From a bacterium (GTDB lineage: Bacteria > Bacteroidota > Bacteroidia > B-17B0 > Aurantibacillaceae), in contig DAHXOV010000390.1 of assembly GCA_027364695.1 (NCBI GenBank), positions 1 through 5,187 on the forward strand: 5,187 bases of DNA. Reading direction: 5' to 3'. Positions 1 through 5,187 of this stretch are shown here, in pieces; position 1 is the first letter of the stretch, and each line of letters starts with the position of its first letter. Made by a program: the position numbers and the translations under genes. The notes below the pieces were generated by a model, which worked only from the letters and a program-made list of their open reading frames with translations, searched no databases and had not been told where the DNA came from.

Positions 1-1095
1 TGCATATTCCCATTCTGCTTCAGTAGGTAATCTGAAATCATTCACAATGCTTTGCCCCGTACCTACCAAGTAATTATTAAGTAATAAAGAACGCCATATA
101 GAAAAAGCTCTTGCTTGCTTCCATGTGATACCTACTACGGGATAGTTGTCATAAGCAGGATGCCAGAAGTACATATTAGTAAGTGGCTCATTGAACGAAT
201 AGGTATAATCGTGTACCCAAGCCAAAGTATCTGGATATACATTGATGATGTCTTTTACAATAAATACGGATCTGTCTACACCATTTCTTTCTCTCAAAAT
301 ATAATTACCTTGACCCACAGATACCTGATCTTTCACATTGTAAGTACCAAGTGTTTTATTATCTTTTGCAGGATCTCCTACGGGTGTAGTGGGTGTTCCT
401 GGTTGTCCTGTTTGTCCATCATTAAGAGTAATGCCATTGACATAATCGGCTTTTTTGTATTCGTGTGCAGCATCCCAAACATCAGGGGACTTATTAGGGA
501 CAAATCTATTGGATTTTTGGGCAGCTAATCTGATGTCTATTCTGTAATATTCATAGTTCAACTTTCTTGTATCTATTTGTTTTCTGTTGTAAAATCTTTC
601 CACTTCAGGTATATAGAGTGGTTGTAAGTCATTTCTATAATCTTCATCATCGCTCTCCCATCTTATTCTTGTTTCCCAATTGATATAGAATTCAGGCAAG
701 TTTTGATCTCCTTTGTATTCAGGCCATGCTGCTAAGAAATCTTCTTGTGGTATTTGATATTCTTGAGCATCTGCATTGGAGCCATTTGCAAGTAAGCGAC
801 GAGCGATAGAGTCCCTTACCCAGTAAACGAATTGTCTGTATTCATTGTTTGAAATTTCAGAATCATCTATATAAAATGATTGTACAGACGCCATTCTGCT
901 TCTGGATGTGTGTGCCATCGTTGTTTCTTCATCACTAGGCCCCATGTGAAAACTTCCTAATGGAATGTAAAGCATACCATAAGGGTCAGGTTGATACCAT
1001 TCTTCTCGTGGCTGTATGCCAACCACTTCTGCCGTTCTTTTATTGCATCCGGCTACAATAGCTATAAGTAATGACAAGAAAAATATCTTTTTCAT
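1..1095 (-). CDS. gldK: GldK/PorK, T9SS ring lipoprotein, FGE-like fold (partial, C-terminus outside window)
   Basis: The first 365 residues of the type IX secretion lipoprotein GldK (PorK). In known T9SSs, GldK/PorK with GldN/PorN forms a periplasmic ring attached to the outer membrane and needed for secretion and gliding. Seen here: a lipoprotein signal MKKIFFLSLLIAIVAGC with lipobox VAGC (Cys17); YIPLGSFHMG at residues 43-52, the N-terminal strand of sulfatase-modifying/FGE-like domains; FYIDDSEISNNEYRQFV at 74-90; YPVVGITW at 318-325; and FRLPTEAEWEYA at 354-365, the FGE-family signature. The reading frame is open to base 1, so the domain end is missing; GldK proteins usually have roughly 450-500 residues. 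The ATG at 1095 is chosen because it opens directly on the signal peptide; an in-frame ATG at 1104 (MDIMKK) is possible. It lies 69 bases after porP, the usual porP-gldK order. A Gly/Pro-rich stretch at residues 227-241 is unusual. GldJ is a paralogue, but the porP neighbour and the GldK-like central region favour GldK. Confidence 0.92.
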   Translation of the reverse strand, partial: MKKIFFLSLLIAIVAGCNKRTAEVVGIQPREEWYQPDPYGMLYIPLGSFHMGPSDEETTMAHTSRSRMASVQSFYIDDSEISNNEYRQFVYWVRDSIARRLLANGSNADAQEYQIPQEDFLAAWPEYKGDQNLPEFYINWETRIRWESDDEDYRNDLQPLYIPEVERFYNRKQIDTRKLNYEYYRIDIRLAAQKSNRFVPNKSPDVWDAAHEYKKADYVNGITLNDGQTGQPGTPTTPVGDPAKDNKTLGTYNVKDQVSVGQGNYILRERNGVDRSVFIVKDIINVYPDTLAWVHDYTYSFNEPLTNMYFWHPAYDNYPVVGITWKQARAFSIWRSLLLNNYLVGTGQSIVNDFRLPTEAEWEYA

Positions 1096-1164
1096 AATAT
1101 CCATTTTAATTTAAGTGTTTGCATAATATAATGCATCATAGGTAATTATGTTACATTAAAAATT

Positions 1165-2124
1165 TTAATCAAGAAATCTTACATTTCCGTAAACCGTAGG
1201 TGTCTTTTGTTTTTTGATGTTGAAGCAATAACTCAATATTAATTCATAAGTTCCCGAAGTATAACCTTTTAACTTTGATAATGTGTAATCATAAGAAATT
1301 CCTATTTTCAAACTTTTATCTTTCAACAATTTTACTCCCAATATTGGTGCTACGGCATCTTGTGCTCTGTATGTAAGTCCTACCCAAAACATATTATTAT
1401 ATGTATAAGTTAAATTGACATCTATAATAGATGTGGCACCGTCAGATTTTATATTTATATTGGGCGTAATACTATTGAATGGGTTTAATTCAAATGTATA
1501 ACCTGCCATTATATAGTAGTGTCTTGCTATAACGTATTTTGCATCCCCTGATTTTAAGGTTTGAGAGGGTAAGTGTGTAGATGATAAACCCACATACATT
1601 TTATTAGGTATTCCATAAAATACTCCGAAACCAAGGTCGTAAGTCATTTTATTCAAATTCGGGTTAGTAACACTTTGTGTTCCTGTAGTATAATTACCAG
1701 GTATGCTATTATCTACTTTGCCTGGTTCAGGTACAATCCATGCTTCCGATAATTGGTTCTGTAGTATGCCCGCATCTATTCCAATACCCAGCTTTCCTGG
1801 TCCTATTTGTTTATTATATGCTGCCGCTAAACGAGCATAGAGTGTTTTAATAGCGCCTATTTGATCACTCATAATATTTAAGCCTGCTCCTATGGGTAAG
1901 TTCATCACAGGCATATCAGCACTTAAAAGCGTCGTAGAGGGGGCACCTGGAAAATTTACCCATTGTTTTCTATATAGAGCCGTAGCGCACAAAGCATCGC
2001 TCGTTCCTGCATAGCCAGGATTATAGATCAATTTAGAATACATAAACTGAGTGATTTGTGGGTCTTGCTGCGCTTCTGCTATAAGAGAAATGATAATAAG
2101 TAATAAAGTTGATATTTTTTTCAT
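1165..2124 (-). CDS. porP: PorP/SprF family type IX secretion outer-membrane protein
   Basis: A 319-residue PorP/SprF-family protein, an outer-membrane beta-barrel component associated with the T9SS. Seen: a signal peptide MKKISTLLLIIISLIAEA (cleavage likely before QQDP at 19-22), then the family signature region QITQFMYSKLIYNPGYAG at residues 23-40, ALYRKQWVNFPGAP at 49-62, and GAGLNIMSDQIG at 79-90. These match the usual N-terminal block of the family (YNPAYAG, then YRxQW, then GAP). Alternating beta strands follow, ending in YELILSYCF (293-301) and a short tail finishing VRFLD. The length is normal for the family. PorP/SprF paralogues are numerous in Bacteroidota, and many pair with gliding adhesins. 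The position directly upstream of gldK makes this the core-locus copy, hence porP. The ATG at 2124 opens on the signal peptide and has AT-rich upstream sequence without a Shine-Dalgarno motif. I found no clear promoter in the 112 bases upstream, so read-through from the promoter at 2402-2433 is plausible. Confidence 0.9.
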   Translation of the reverse strand: MKKISTLLLIIISLIAEAQQDPQITQFMYSKLIYNPGYAGTSDALCATALYRKQWVNFPGAPSTTLLSADMPVMNLPIGAGLNIMSDQIGAIKTLYARLAAAYNKQIGPGKLGIGIDAGILQNQLSEAWIVPEPGKVDNSIPGNYTTGTQSVTNPNLNKMTYDLGFGVFYGIPNKMYVGLSSTHLPSQTLKSGDAKYVIARHYYIMAGYTFELNPFNSITPNINIKSDGATSIIDVNLTYTYNNMFWVGLTYRAQDAVAPILGVKLLKDKSLKIGISYDYTLSKLKGYTSGTYELILSYCFNIKKQKTPTVYGNVRFLD

Positions 2125-2236
2125 ACTTTAAAATTTAAATTTGTTGGCGGCTAATATATTGAAATTGTTTTTTACCAAAAAATAATTTTTCCAAAATAAT
2201 TTGTGAATAAAATAAAGGGGTATTTGGGGAACCAAG

Positions 2237-2377
2237 TTATGCATGTTTAATATCTACATTTTGATCTTTAGCATTTTTAGTATAAGCAGGGCACTTTTCG
2301 TGTGATTTGCACGATGTAAAAGCTATTCCCGCAAGAATAATGCACCCACTCAAAAAATAAAAAAATGTTTTTTTCAT
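2237..2377 (-). CDS. small lipoprotein, 46 residues, function unknown
   Basis: A very short gene. The translation starts MKKTFFYFLSGCIILAG and continues IAFTSCKSHEKCPAY, ending VDIKHA. Residues 4-20 are hydrophobic, and FTSC at 20-23 is an acceptable Bacteroidota lipobox, so Cys23 would be lipidated. The mature peptide would be only 24 residues. It holds C-x-x-H-x-x-C (Cys23, His26, Cys29) and a CPAY motif at 29-32, followed by a polar lysine/aspartate-rich tail. Support for a real gene: an exact Bacteroidota promoter lies just upstream with a leader of about 19-24 bases, the N-terminus is a well-formed signal peptide, and it shares a strand with porP and gldK. I recall small Bacteroidota membrane or lipoproteins with a CPAY-like motif, but cannot confirm a family here. 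The function is unknown; a role in T9SS is only suggested by position. A second Cys at residue 12 (SGC) is too early in the hydrophobic core to be the likely lipid site. Confidence 0.7.
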   Translation of the reverse strand: MKKTFFYFLSGCIILAGIAFTSCKSHEKCPAYTKNAKDQNVDIKHA

Positions 2378-2401
2378 ATTAAAATCTTTTATTTGAAAGG
2401 A

Positions 2402-2433
2402 CAAAATTAAGCAAGATAAAGATAATGAGCAAA
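2402..2433 (-). promoter_or_regulatory. Bacteroidota-type sigma-ABfr promoter for the small lipoprotein-porP-gldK unit
   Basis: Read on the minus strand, TTTG (2433-2430) is followed after 20 bases by TAATTTTG (2409-2402). This fits the Bacteroidota primary sigma factor consensus: TTTG near -33 and TAnnTTTG near -7, with a spacer of about 17-23 bases. The -7 box ends 24 bases before the ATG at 2377, giving a short leader, which is usual in this phylum. As no strong promoter was seen before porP or gldK, this may drive all three genes. The site is read from sequence; the activity is inferred. Confidence 0.65.
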
Positions 2434-2460
2434 TTTTTTTTCAATTTTGCATAAAAAATA

Positions 2461-3138
2461 ATGGAAATAACTATCAATCCTCAAATAGAAGAAAGTTGGA
2501 AAGAGGTATTATCAGCAGAATTTCAAAAAGAGTATTTTATTGAACTAAAAAACTTTTTATTAAACGAAAAAAAGCATTATGAGATTTATCCGCCTGGACA
2601 TAGAATTTTTGCTGCTTACAATTATACACCTTTTGATAAAATAAAAGCAGTGATCTTAGGACAGGACCCTTATCATAATCCTGGTGAAGCAAATGGTTTA
2701 TGTTTTTCAGTTAATGATGGCATAAAAATGCCGCCCTCTTTGCAGAATATATTTAAAGAATTACAGGATGATTTAAAATGTCCTGTTCCAAAGAGTGGTA
2801 AGCTTGAAAGATGGGCAGTACAAGGTGTCTTTTTATTAAATACCTCTCTTACAGTACGAAAAAATCAAGCTGGTAGCCATAGAAATATAGGTTGGGAAAA
2901 ATTTACTGATGCTACTATCCAAGCCATATCTAAAAAAAAAGAAAAGCTTGTATTTATGTTATGGGGAAAATGGGCAATGGGTAAAATGGATTTAATAGAC
3001 AAGAACAAACATTTAATACTTACTGCATCGCATCCATCTCCACTGGCAAGAACAGGTTTTTTAGGATGCAGGCACTTTAGCAAAGCCAATGAATATTTGA
3101 AAAACAAAGGTATAGAGCCAATAAATTGGTGTTTGTGA
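2461..3138 (+). CDS. ung: uracil-DNA glycosylase, family 1 (UNG)
   Basis: A complete 225-residue family 1 uracil-DNA glycosylase, which cuts the glycosidic bond of uracil in DNA to start base-excision repair in the cytoplasm. All key motifs are visible. GQDPYH is at residues 67-72, with the water-activating Asp69 and Tyr71. GEANGLCFSV is at 75-84, where Phe82 stacks on uracil. GVFLLNTSLTV is at 122-132, with Asn127 for uracil recognition. LWGKWA at 168-173 is followed by HPSPLARTGFLGCRHF at 191-206, with catalytic His191 and the DNA-intercalating Leu195. The length is close to that of E. coli Ung (229). The ATG at 2461 is the natural start; upstream is AT-rich with no Shine-Dalgarno motif. 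A weak -7-like box (CAATTTTG, 2442-2449) lies 11 bases before the ATG, but no matching -33 element was found. It is divergent from the T9SS genes, with 83 bases shared between start codons. A run of nine A (2932-2940) encodes part of SKKKEK at residues 157-162. Confidence 0.97.
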   Translation: MEITINPQIEESWKEVLSAEFQKEYFIELKNFLLNEKKHYEIYPPGHRIFAAYNYTPFDKIKAVILGQDPYHNPGEANGLCFSVNDGIKMPPSLQNIFKELQDDLKCPVPKSGKLERWAVQGVFLLNTSLTVRKNQAGSHRNIGWEKFTDATIQAISKKKEKLVFMLWGKWAMGKMDLIDKNKHLILTASHPSPLARTGFLGCRHFSKANEYLKNKGIEPINWCL

Positions 3139-3157
3139 ATTCTGTTTATTTATTTTG
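3126..3157 (+). promoter_or_regulatory. possible promoter for the exported protein at 3195-3881
   Basis: TTG at 3126-3128 is followed after 21 bases by TTATTTTG at 3150-3157, a 7-of-8 match to TAnnTTTG. The boxes overlap the end of ung, and the -7 box ends 37 bases before the ATG at 3195. In such AT-rich sequence a match this loose could arise by chance, and co-transcription with ung is equally possible. Confidence 0.3.
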
Positions 3158-3194
3158 CGAAAAAATTTTTCTGAGTAATTTTTTTTATATTAAA

Positions 3195-3881
3195 ATGATT
3201 CGAGTGTGCAGTTTTTTCTGCCTATTGAGCATCCATTTATCTGCGCAAGTAAATAAGACTGACACTATTTACAAAGATAGCGTTCCTGTGAAAATTTTAT
3301 ATGATAACAAAATATACAAACTCAATGCGGGCTTTGCTACTGTGGGTGCCGGCTATTATCTTTCTAACAATATCAACTATTTAATGCGAGGTTTGTCATT
3401 GAACTTTAATTTCCATACTTTCAAAGAATTCTTTGTACAACTTGGTTTAAGTAGAATGAAATATGAAGAATCGTTTAATTATCCTAATAAAAAAGATATT
3501 GTGATAAGTTATTTTAATTTTCATTTTTCCCCTTTTGTTGCAAAAACAGAAAATGCTCATTTTGCTTTTGTTTTCAACCCTATTGGTATCACTTATGGGG
3601 GAGGATACAAAGATGAAACCTCTTATTATAAAGGTATCGTTATGAACGATTCTACCAGTACCATTCAAAATAATTATTTTGGGCTGAATTTTTATTCATC
3701 TGTTCAGTGCATATATAAAATTAAGTACGATATAGGTTTAGGTATGGATGCGTATGCAGAATACAATGGGAATAATTGGATGATAGTGGGCTTAAAATTA
3801 AATGTGTATTTCAGCGCTGCATTCAAAGGGAATCAAAGTAAGCCCGCCTGGTATTACAAAAAAAATCCTGATAAGAATTGA
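3195..3881 (+). CDS. exported protein, probable outer-membrane beta-barrel, unknown function
   Basis: A 228-residue protein I do not recognise. It begins with a signal peptide (MIRVCSFFCLLSIHLSA, likely cleavage before QVNKTD at residue 18), so it should be exported. The mature part is rich in aromatic and glycine residues in alternating patterns typical of amphipathic beta strands, for example KLNAGFATVGAGYYL (43-57), LSLNFNFHTF (67-76), FFVQLGLSRMKY (79-90), YFNFHFSPFVA (106-116), FAFVFNPIGITYGGGY (123-138), IGLGMDAYAEY (180-190) and MIVGLKLNVYFSAAF (196-210). This resembles small Bacteroidota outer-membrane beta-barrels, with a basic tail of about 18 residues (KGNQSKPAWYYKK, then NPDKN) after the last strand. 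The ATG at 3195 is chosen because it opens on the signal peptide; a TTG at 3126 in the same frame would overlap ung and add 23 residues before the signal. It sits 56 bases after ung. Envelope location is inferred from composition, and no function is assigned. Confidence 0.8.
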   Translation: MIRVCSFFCLLSIHLSAQVNKTDTIYKDSVPVKILYDNKIYKLNAGFATVGAGYYLSNNINYLMRGLSLNFNFHTFKEFFVQLGLSRMKYEESFNYPNKKDIVISYFNFHFSPFVAKTENAHFAFVFNPIGITYGGGYKDETSYYKGIVMNDSTSTIQNNYFGLNFYSSVQCIYKIKYDIGLGMDAYAEYNGNNWMIVGLKLNVYFSAAFKGNQSKPAWYYKKNPDKN

Positions 3882-3940
3882 GGTTATTTTAAGAATAGAT
3901 CACCATTTTATCCAGCCATTTTCAATAAGAAATAATTTAC

Positions 3941-3948
3941 TAACTTTG
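3941..3948 (+). promoter_or_regulatory. -7 promoter element upstream of serC
   Basis: TAACTTTG is an exact match to the Bacteroidota -7 consensus TAnnTTTG. The -33 element is weak: TTTC ends at 3923, 17 bases upstream. Transcription would start near 3953-3955, leaving a leader of about 40 bases to the ATG at 3994, or about 10 bases to the alternative ATG at 3964. This argues that serC is transcribed independently of the gene before it. Confidence 0.5.
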
Positions 3949-3993
3949 AGCAAAATTTTAAATATGCTCACTCCTATTTCCAAGCATGTAAAG

Positions 3994-5058
3994 ATGCATA
4001 ATTTTAGTGCAGGACCTGGTATATTACCCGAAGAGGTGTTAGAAGAAGCCGCAAAAGCATGTATCAATTTTGACCATCTGAACTTATCCTTATTAGAAAT
4101 TTCCCACAGAAGTAAGAATTATGAGAAAGTGATGGAAGAAGCAAGACAGTTGGTATTAGAACTTTTTCAAGTAAGTAATGATGAATATGAAGTGATTTAC
4201 TTGGGTGGAGGCGCTAGTTTACAATTTGCAATGATACCATACAATTTCTTAAAAACCAAAGCAGGGTATATTAATACCGGCGTATGGGCAAGCAAAGCCA
4301 TCAAAGAAGCAAAATTACTCGGTAATGTTCAAATAATAGCCTCCTCTGAAGATAAAAAATTTGGATATATTCCTAAAAATTATATTGTACCAGACGATTT
4401 AGACTACTTGCACATCACTTCCAACAATACCATTTATGGTACACAATACAAAGCATTTCCTGATGTCAATGTCCCCTTAATATGTGATATGTCATCAGAT
4501 ATTTTTTCACGAGAAATAGATGCAAGAAACTTCTCTCTCATATATGCGGGAGCTCAGAAAAATATTGGACCAGCAGGGGCTACGATGGTGATAATAAGAA
4601 AAGATCTCTTAGAAAAAAGTAAATCAAATTTATTAACGATGCTCGATTATAAAACACATGTAAAAGCAGGAAGCATGTTCAATACACCTCCCGTTTTTCC
4701 TGTGTATGTCATCATGCTAACATTAAGATGGATTAAAAAAATAGGTGGTGTGTCAGCCATTGAAAAAAGAAATGAAGAAAAAGCACGATTGTTATATGAA
4801 GAAATAGACAGAAACTGTATGTTTGAGGGGACTGTAATAAGTAAAGAAGATAGAAGCAATATGAATGTATGTTTTAGATTGAAAAATAAACTATTAGAAT
4901 CTGAGTTTGATAACATGTGGAAAGATGCCAACATCAGTGGCATCAGAGGACACAGAGATGTAGGCGGATACAGAGCATCACTGTACAATGCATTGCCTGT
5001 AGAGAGTGTAAAAGTACTAATCAATGTAATGCAGGAATTTGAAAAAAAAAATGCATAA
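3994..5058 (+). CDS. serC: phosphoserine aminotransferase SerC
   Basis: A complete 354-residue class V aminotransferase. It converts 3-phosphohydroxypyruvate and glutamate to phosphoserine and 2-oxoglutarate in serine biosynthesis, and in some bacteria also acts in pyridoxal phosphate (PLP) synthesis. Seen: HNFSAGPGILP at 2-12; ISHRS at 36-40 (Arg39, substrate phosphate); GGGASLQF at 71-78 for cofactor phosphate; Trp98 stacking on PLP; ITSNNTIYGTQ at 141-151; DMSSDI at 165-170 (Asp165 binds the PLP nitrogen); YAGAQKNIGPAG at 184-195 with Schiff-base Lys189; FNTPP at 229-233; and GHRDVGGYRASLYNA at 319-333 with the substrate-binding arginines. The length matches the family (about 355-362). The start at 3994 is chosen because homologues begin within a few residues of HNF/FNF; an in-frame ATG at 3964 would add ten residues (MLTPISKHVK) and cannot be excluded. 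A run of ten A (5042-5051) lies just before the stop. serA is not in the window. Confidence 0.97.
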   Translation: MHNFSAGPGILPEEVLEEAAKACINFDHLNLSLLEISHRSKNYEKVMEEARQLVLELFQVSNDEYEVIYLGGGASLQFAMIPYNFLKTKAGYINTGVWASKAIKEAKLLGNVQIIASSEDKKFGYIPKNYIVPDDLDYLHITSNNTIYGTQYKAFPDVNVPLICDMSSDIFSREIDARNFSLIYAGAQKNIGPAGATMVIIRKDLLEKSKSNLLTMLDYKTHVKAGSMFNTPPVFPVYVIMLTLRWIKKIGGVSAIEKRNEEKARLLYEEIDRNCMFEGTVISKEDRSNMNVCFRLKNKLLESEFDNMWKDANISGIRGHRDVGGYRASLYNALPVESVKVLINVMQEFEKKNA

Positions 5059-5061
5059 TGT

Positions 5062-5187
5062 ATGGAGACAGAAAAAACTAAACCCAATATATTGGATCAG
5101 CAAACCTATCAAAAACTAATCTCTATTCAAAAAAAAACACTCACAAAGATGATTTGTTATTTATGGATAAAACAACTTAAATCAAAA
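5062..5187 (+). CDS. start of an unidentified downstream gene (partial)
   Basis: An ATG three bases after the serC stop opens a frame with no stop to the window edge, giving 42 residues: METEKTKPNILDQQTYQKL, then ISIQKKTLTKMICYLWIKQL and KSK. The close spacing suggests co-transcription with serC. The peptide is polar and rich in Lys and Gln, with no signal peptide or recognisable motif. A run of nine A (5129-5137) encodes part of IQKKTL; a one-base length error there would change everything downstream, so the later part of the translation is less certain. An open frame this short could also be chance. No function can be given. Confidence 0.4.
   Translation, partial: METEKTKPNILDQQTYQKLISIQKKTLTKMICYLWIKQLKSK

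Noticed and set aside
191..206. Thought that the Ung intercalation loop (residue positions 191-206, HPSPLARTGF) might be abnormal because it is shorter than the E. coli HPSPLSAHRGF form
   Set aside because: Many bacterial Ung proteins have an HPSPLAR-type loop of the same length, and the catalytic His and intercalating Leu are both present.
115..528. Plus-strand open frame of 137 codons
   Set aside because: It lies wholly antisense to gldK, whose translation shows family motifs throughout; the plus-strand product has no recognisable features.
1120..1135. TGCAT-AATATA-ATGCA inverted repeat between porP and gldK
   Set aside because: The stem is only five base pairs, with no following U-rich run on the transcribed strand; too weak to call a terminator or operator.
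2224..2235. TTGG-GGAA-CCAA inverted repeat just after the small lipoprotein stop
   Set aside because: The stem is four base pairs and is not followed directly by a U-run; insufficient for a terminator.
2865..3107. Minus-strand open frame of 80 codons within ung
   Set aside because: It is antisense to the conserved catalytic C-terminal half of Ung and shows no motif of its own.
3447..3668. Minus-strand open frame of 73 codons
   Set aside because: It is antisense to the exported protein gene; no start context, signal or motif supports it.
3802..3993. Upstream extension of the serC frame by 64 codons
   Set aside because: It overlaps the end of the preceding gene, contains the exact -7 promoter box, and precedes the family's conserved N-terminus.
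4647..5087. Minus-strand open frame of 146 codons, Ser/Leu rich
   Set aside because: It is the complement of the serC C-terminal half, where conserved SerC motifs are encoded on the plus strand.

Overview
The window reads as chromosomal DNA from an AT-rich member of the Bacteroidota. Three things point there: a PorP/SprF-family protein next to a GldK/PorK lipoprotein, which are type IX secretion system (T9SS) components confined to that phylum; promoter elements of the Bacteroidota type (TAnnTTTG, with a TTTG about 20 bases upstream); and start codons preceded by A/T-rich sequence without Shine-Dalgarno motifs. The class cannot be fixed from this window. The gene content would suit a Chitinophagia- or Sphingobacteriia-like organism, but that is inference.

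Left half, minus strand (2433 down to 1): a probable T9SS transcription unit. A Bacteroidota-type promoter (2402-2433) precedes a 46-residue lipoprotein (2237-2377). This is followed by porP (1165-2124), an outer-membrane beta-barrel-type T9SS protein, and then by gldK/porK (1-1095). GldK is a lipoprotein with a formylglycine-generating-enzyme-like (FGE-like) fold and is cut by the left edge of the window. In other Bacteroidota the same order continues with gldL, gldM and gldN, which would lie beyond the left edge. I see no convincing terminator between the three genes.

Right half, plus strand (2461 to 5187): ung (2461-3138, family 1 uracil-DNA glycosylase) is divergent from the T9SS unit. 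Next come an unrecognised exported, probably beta-rich envelope protein (3195-3881) and serC (3994-5058, phosphoserine aminotransferase, with its own exact -7 promoter element). Last is the start of a further reading frame (5062-5187) that runs off the right edge. DNA repair and serine/pyridoxal phosphate biosynthesis are housekeeping functions with no evident link to T9SS.

No tRNA, rRNA, CRISPR array, insertion sequence or phage gene was seen. No clearly new system is present. The points most worth a second look are the tiny Cys-rich lipoprotein heading the T9SS genes, and a collagen-like Gly/Pro insertion inside GldK.
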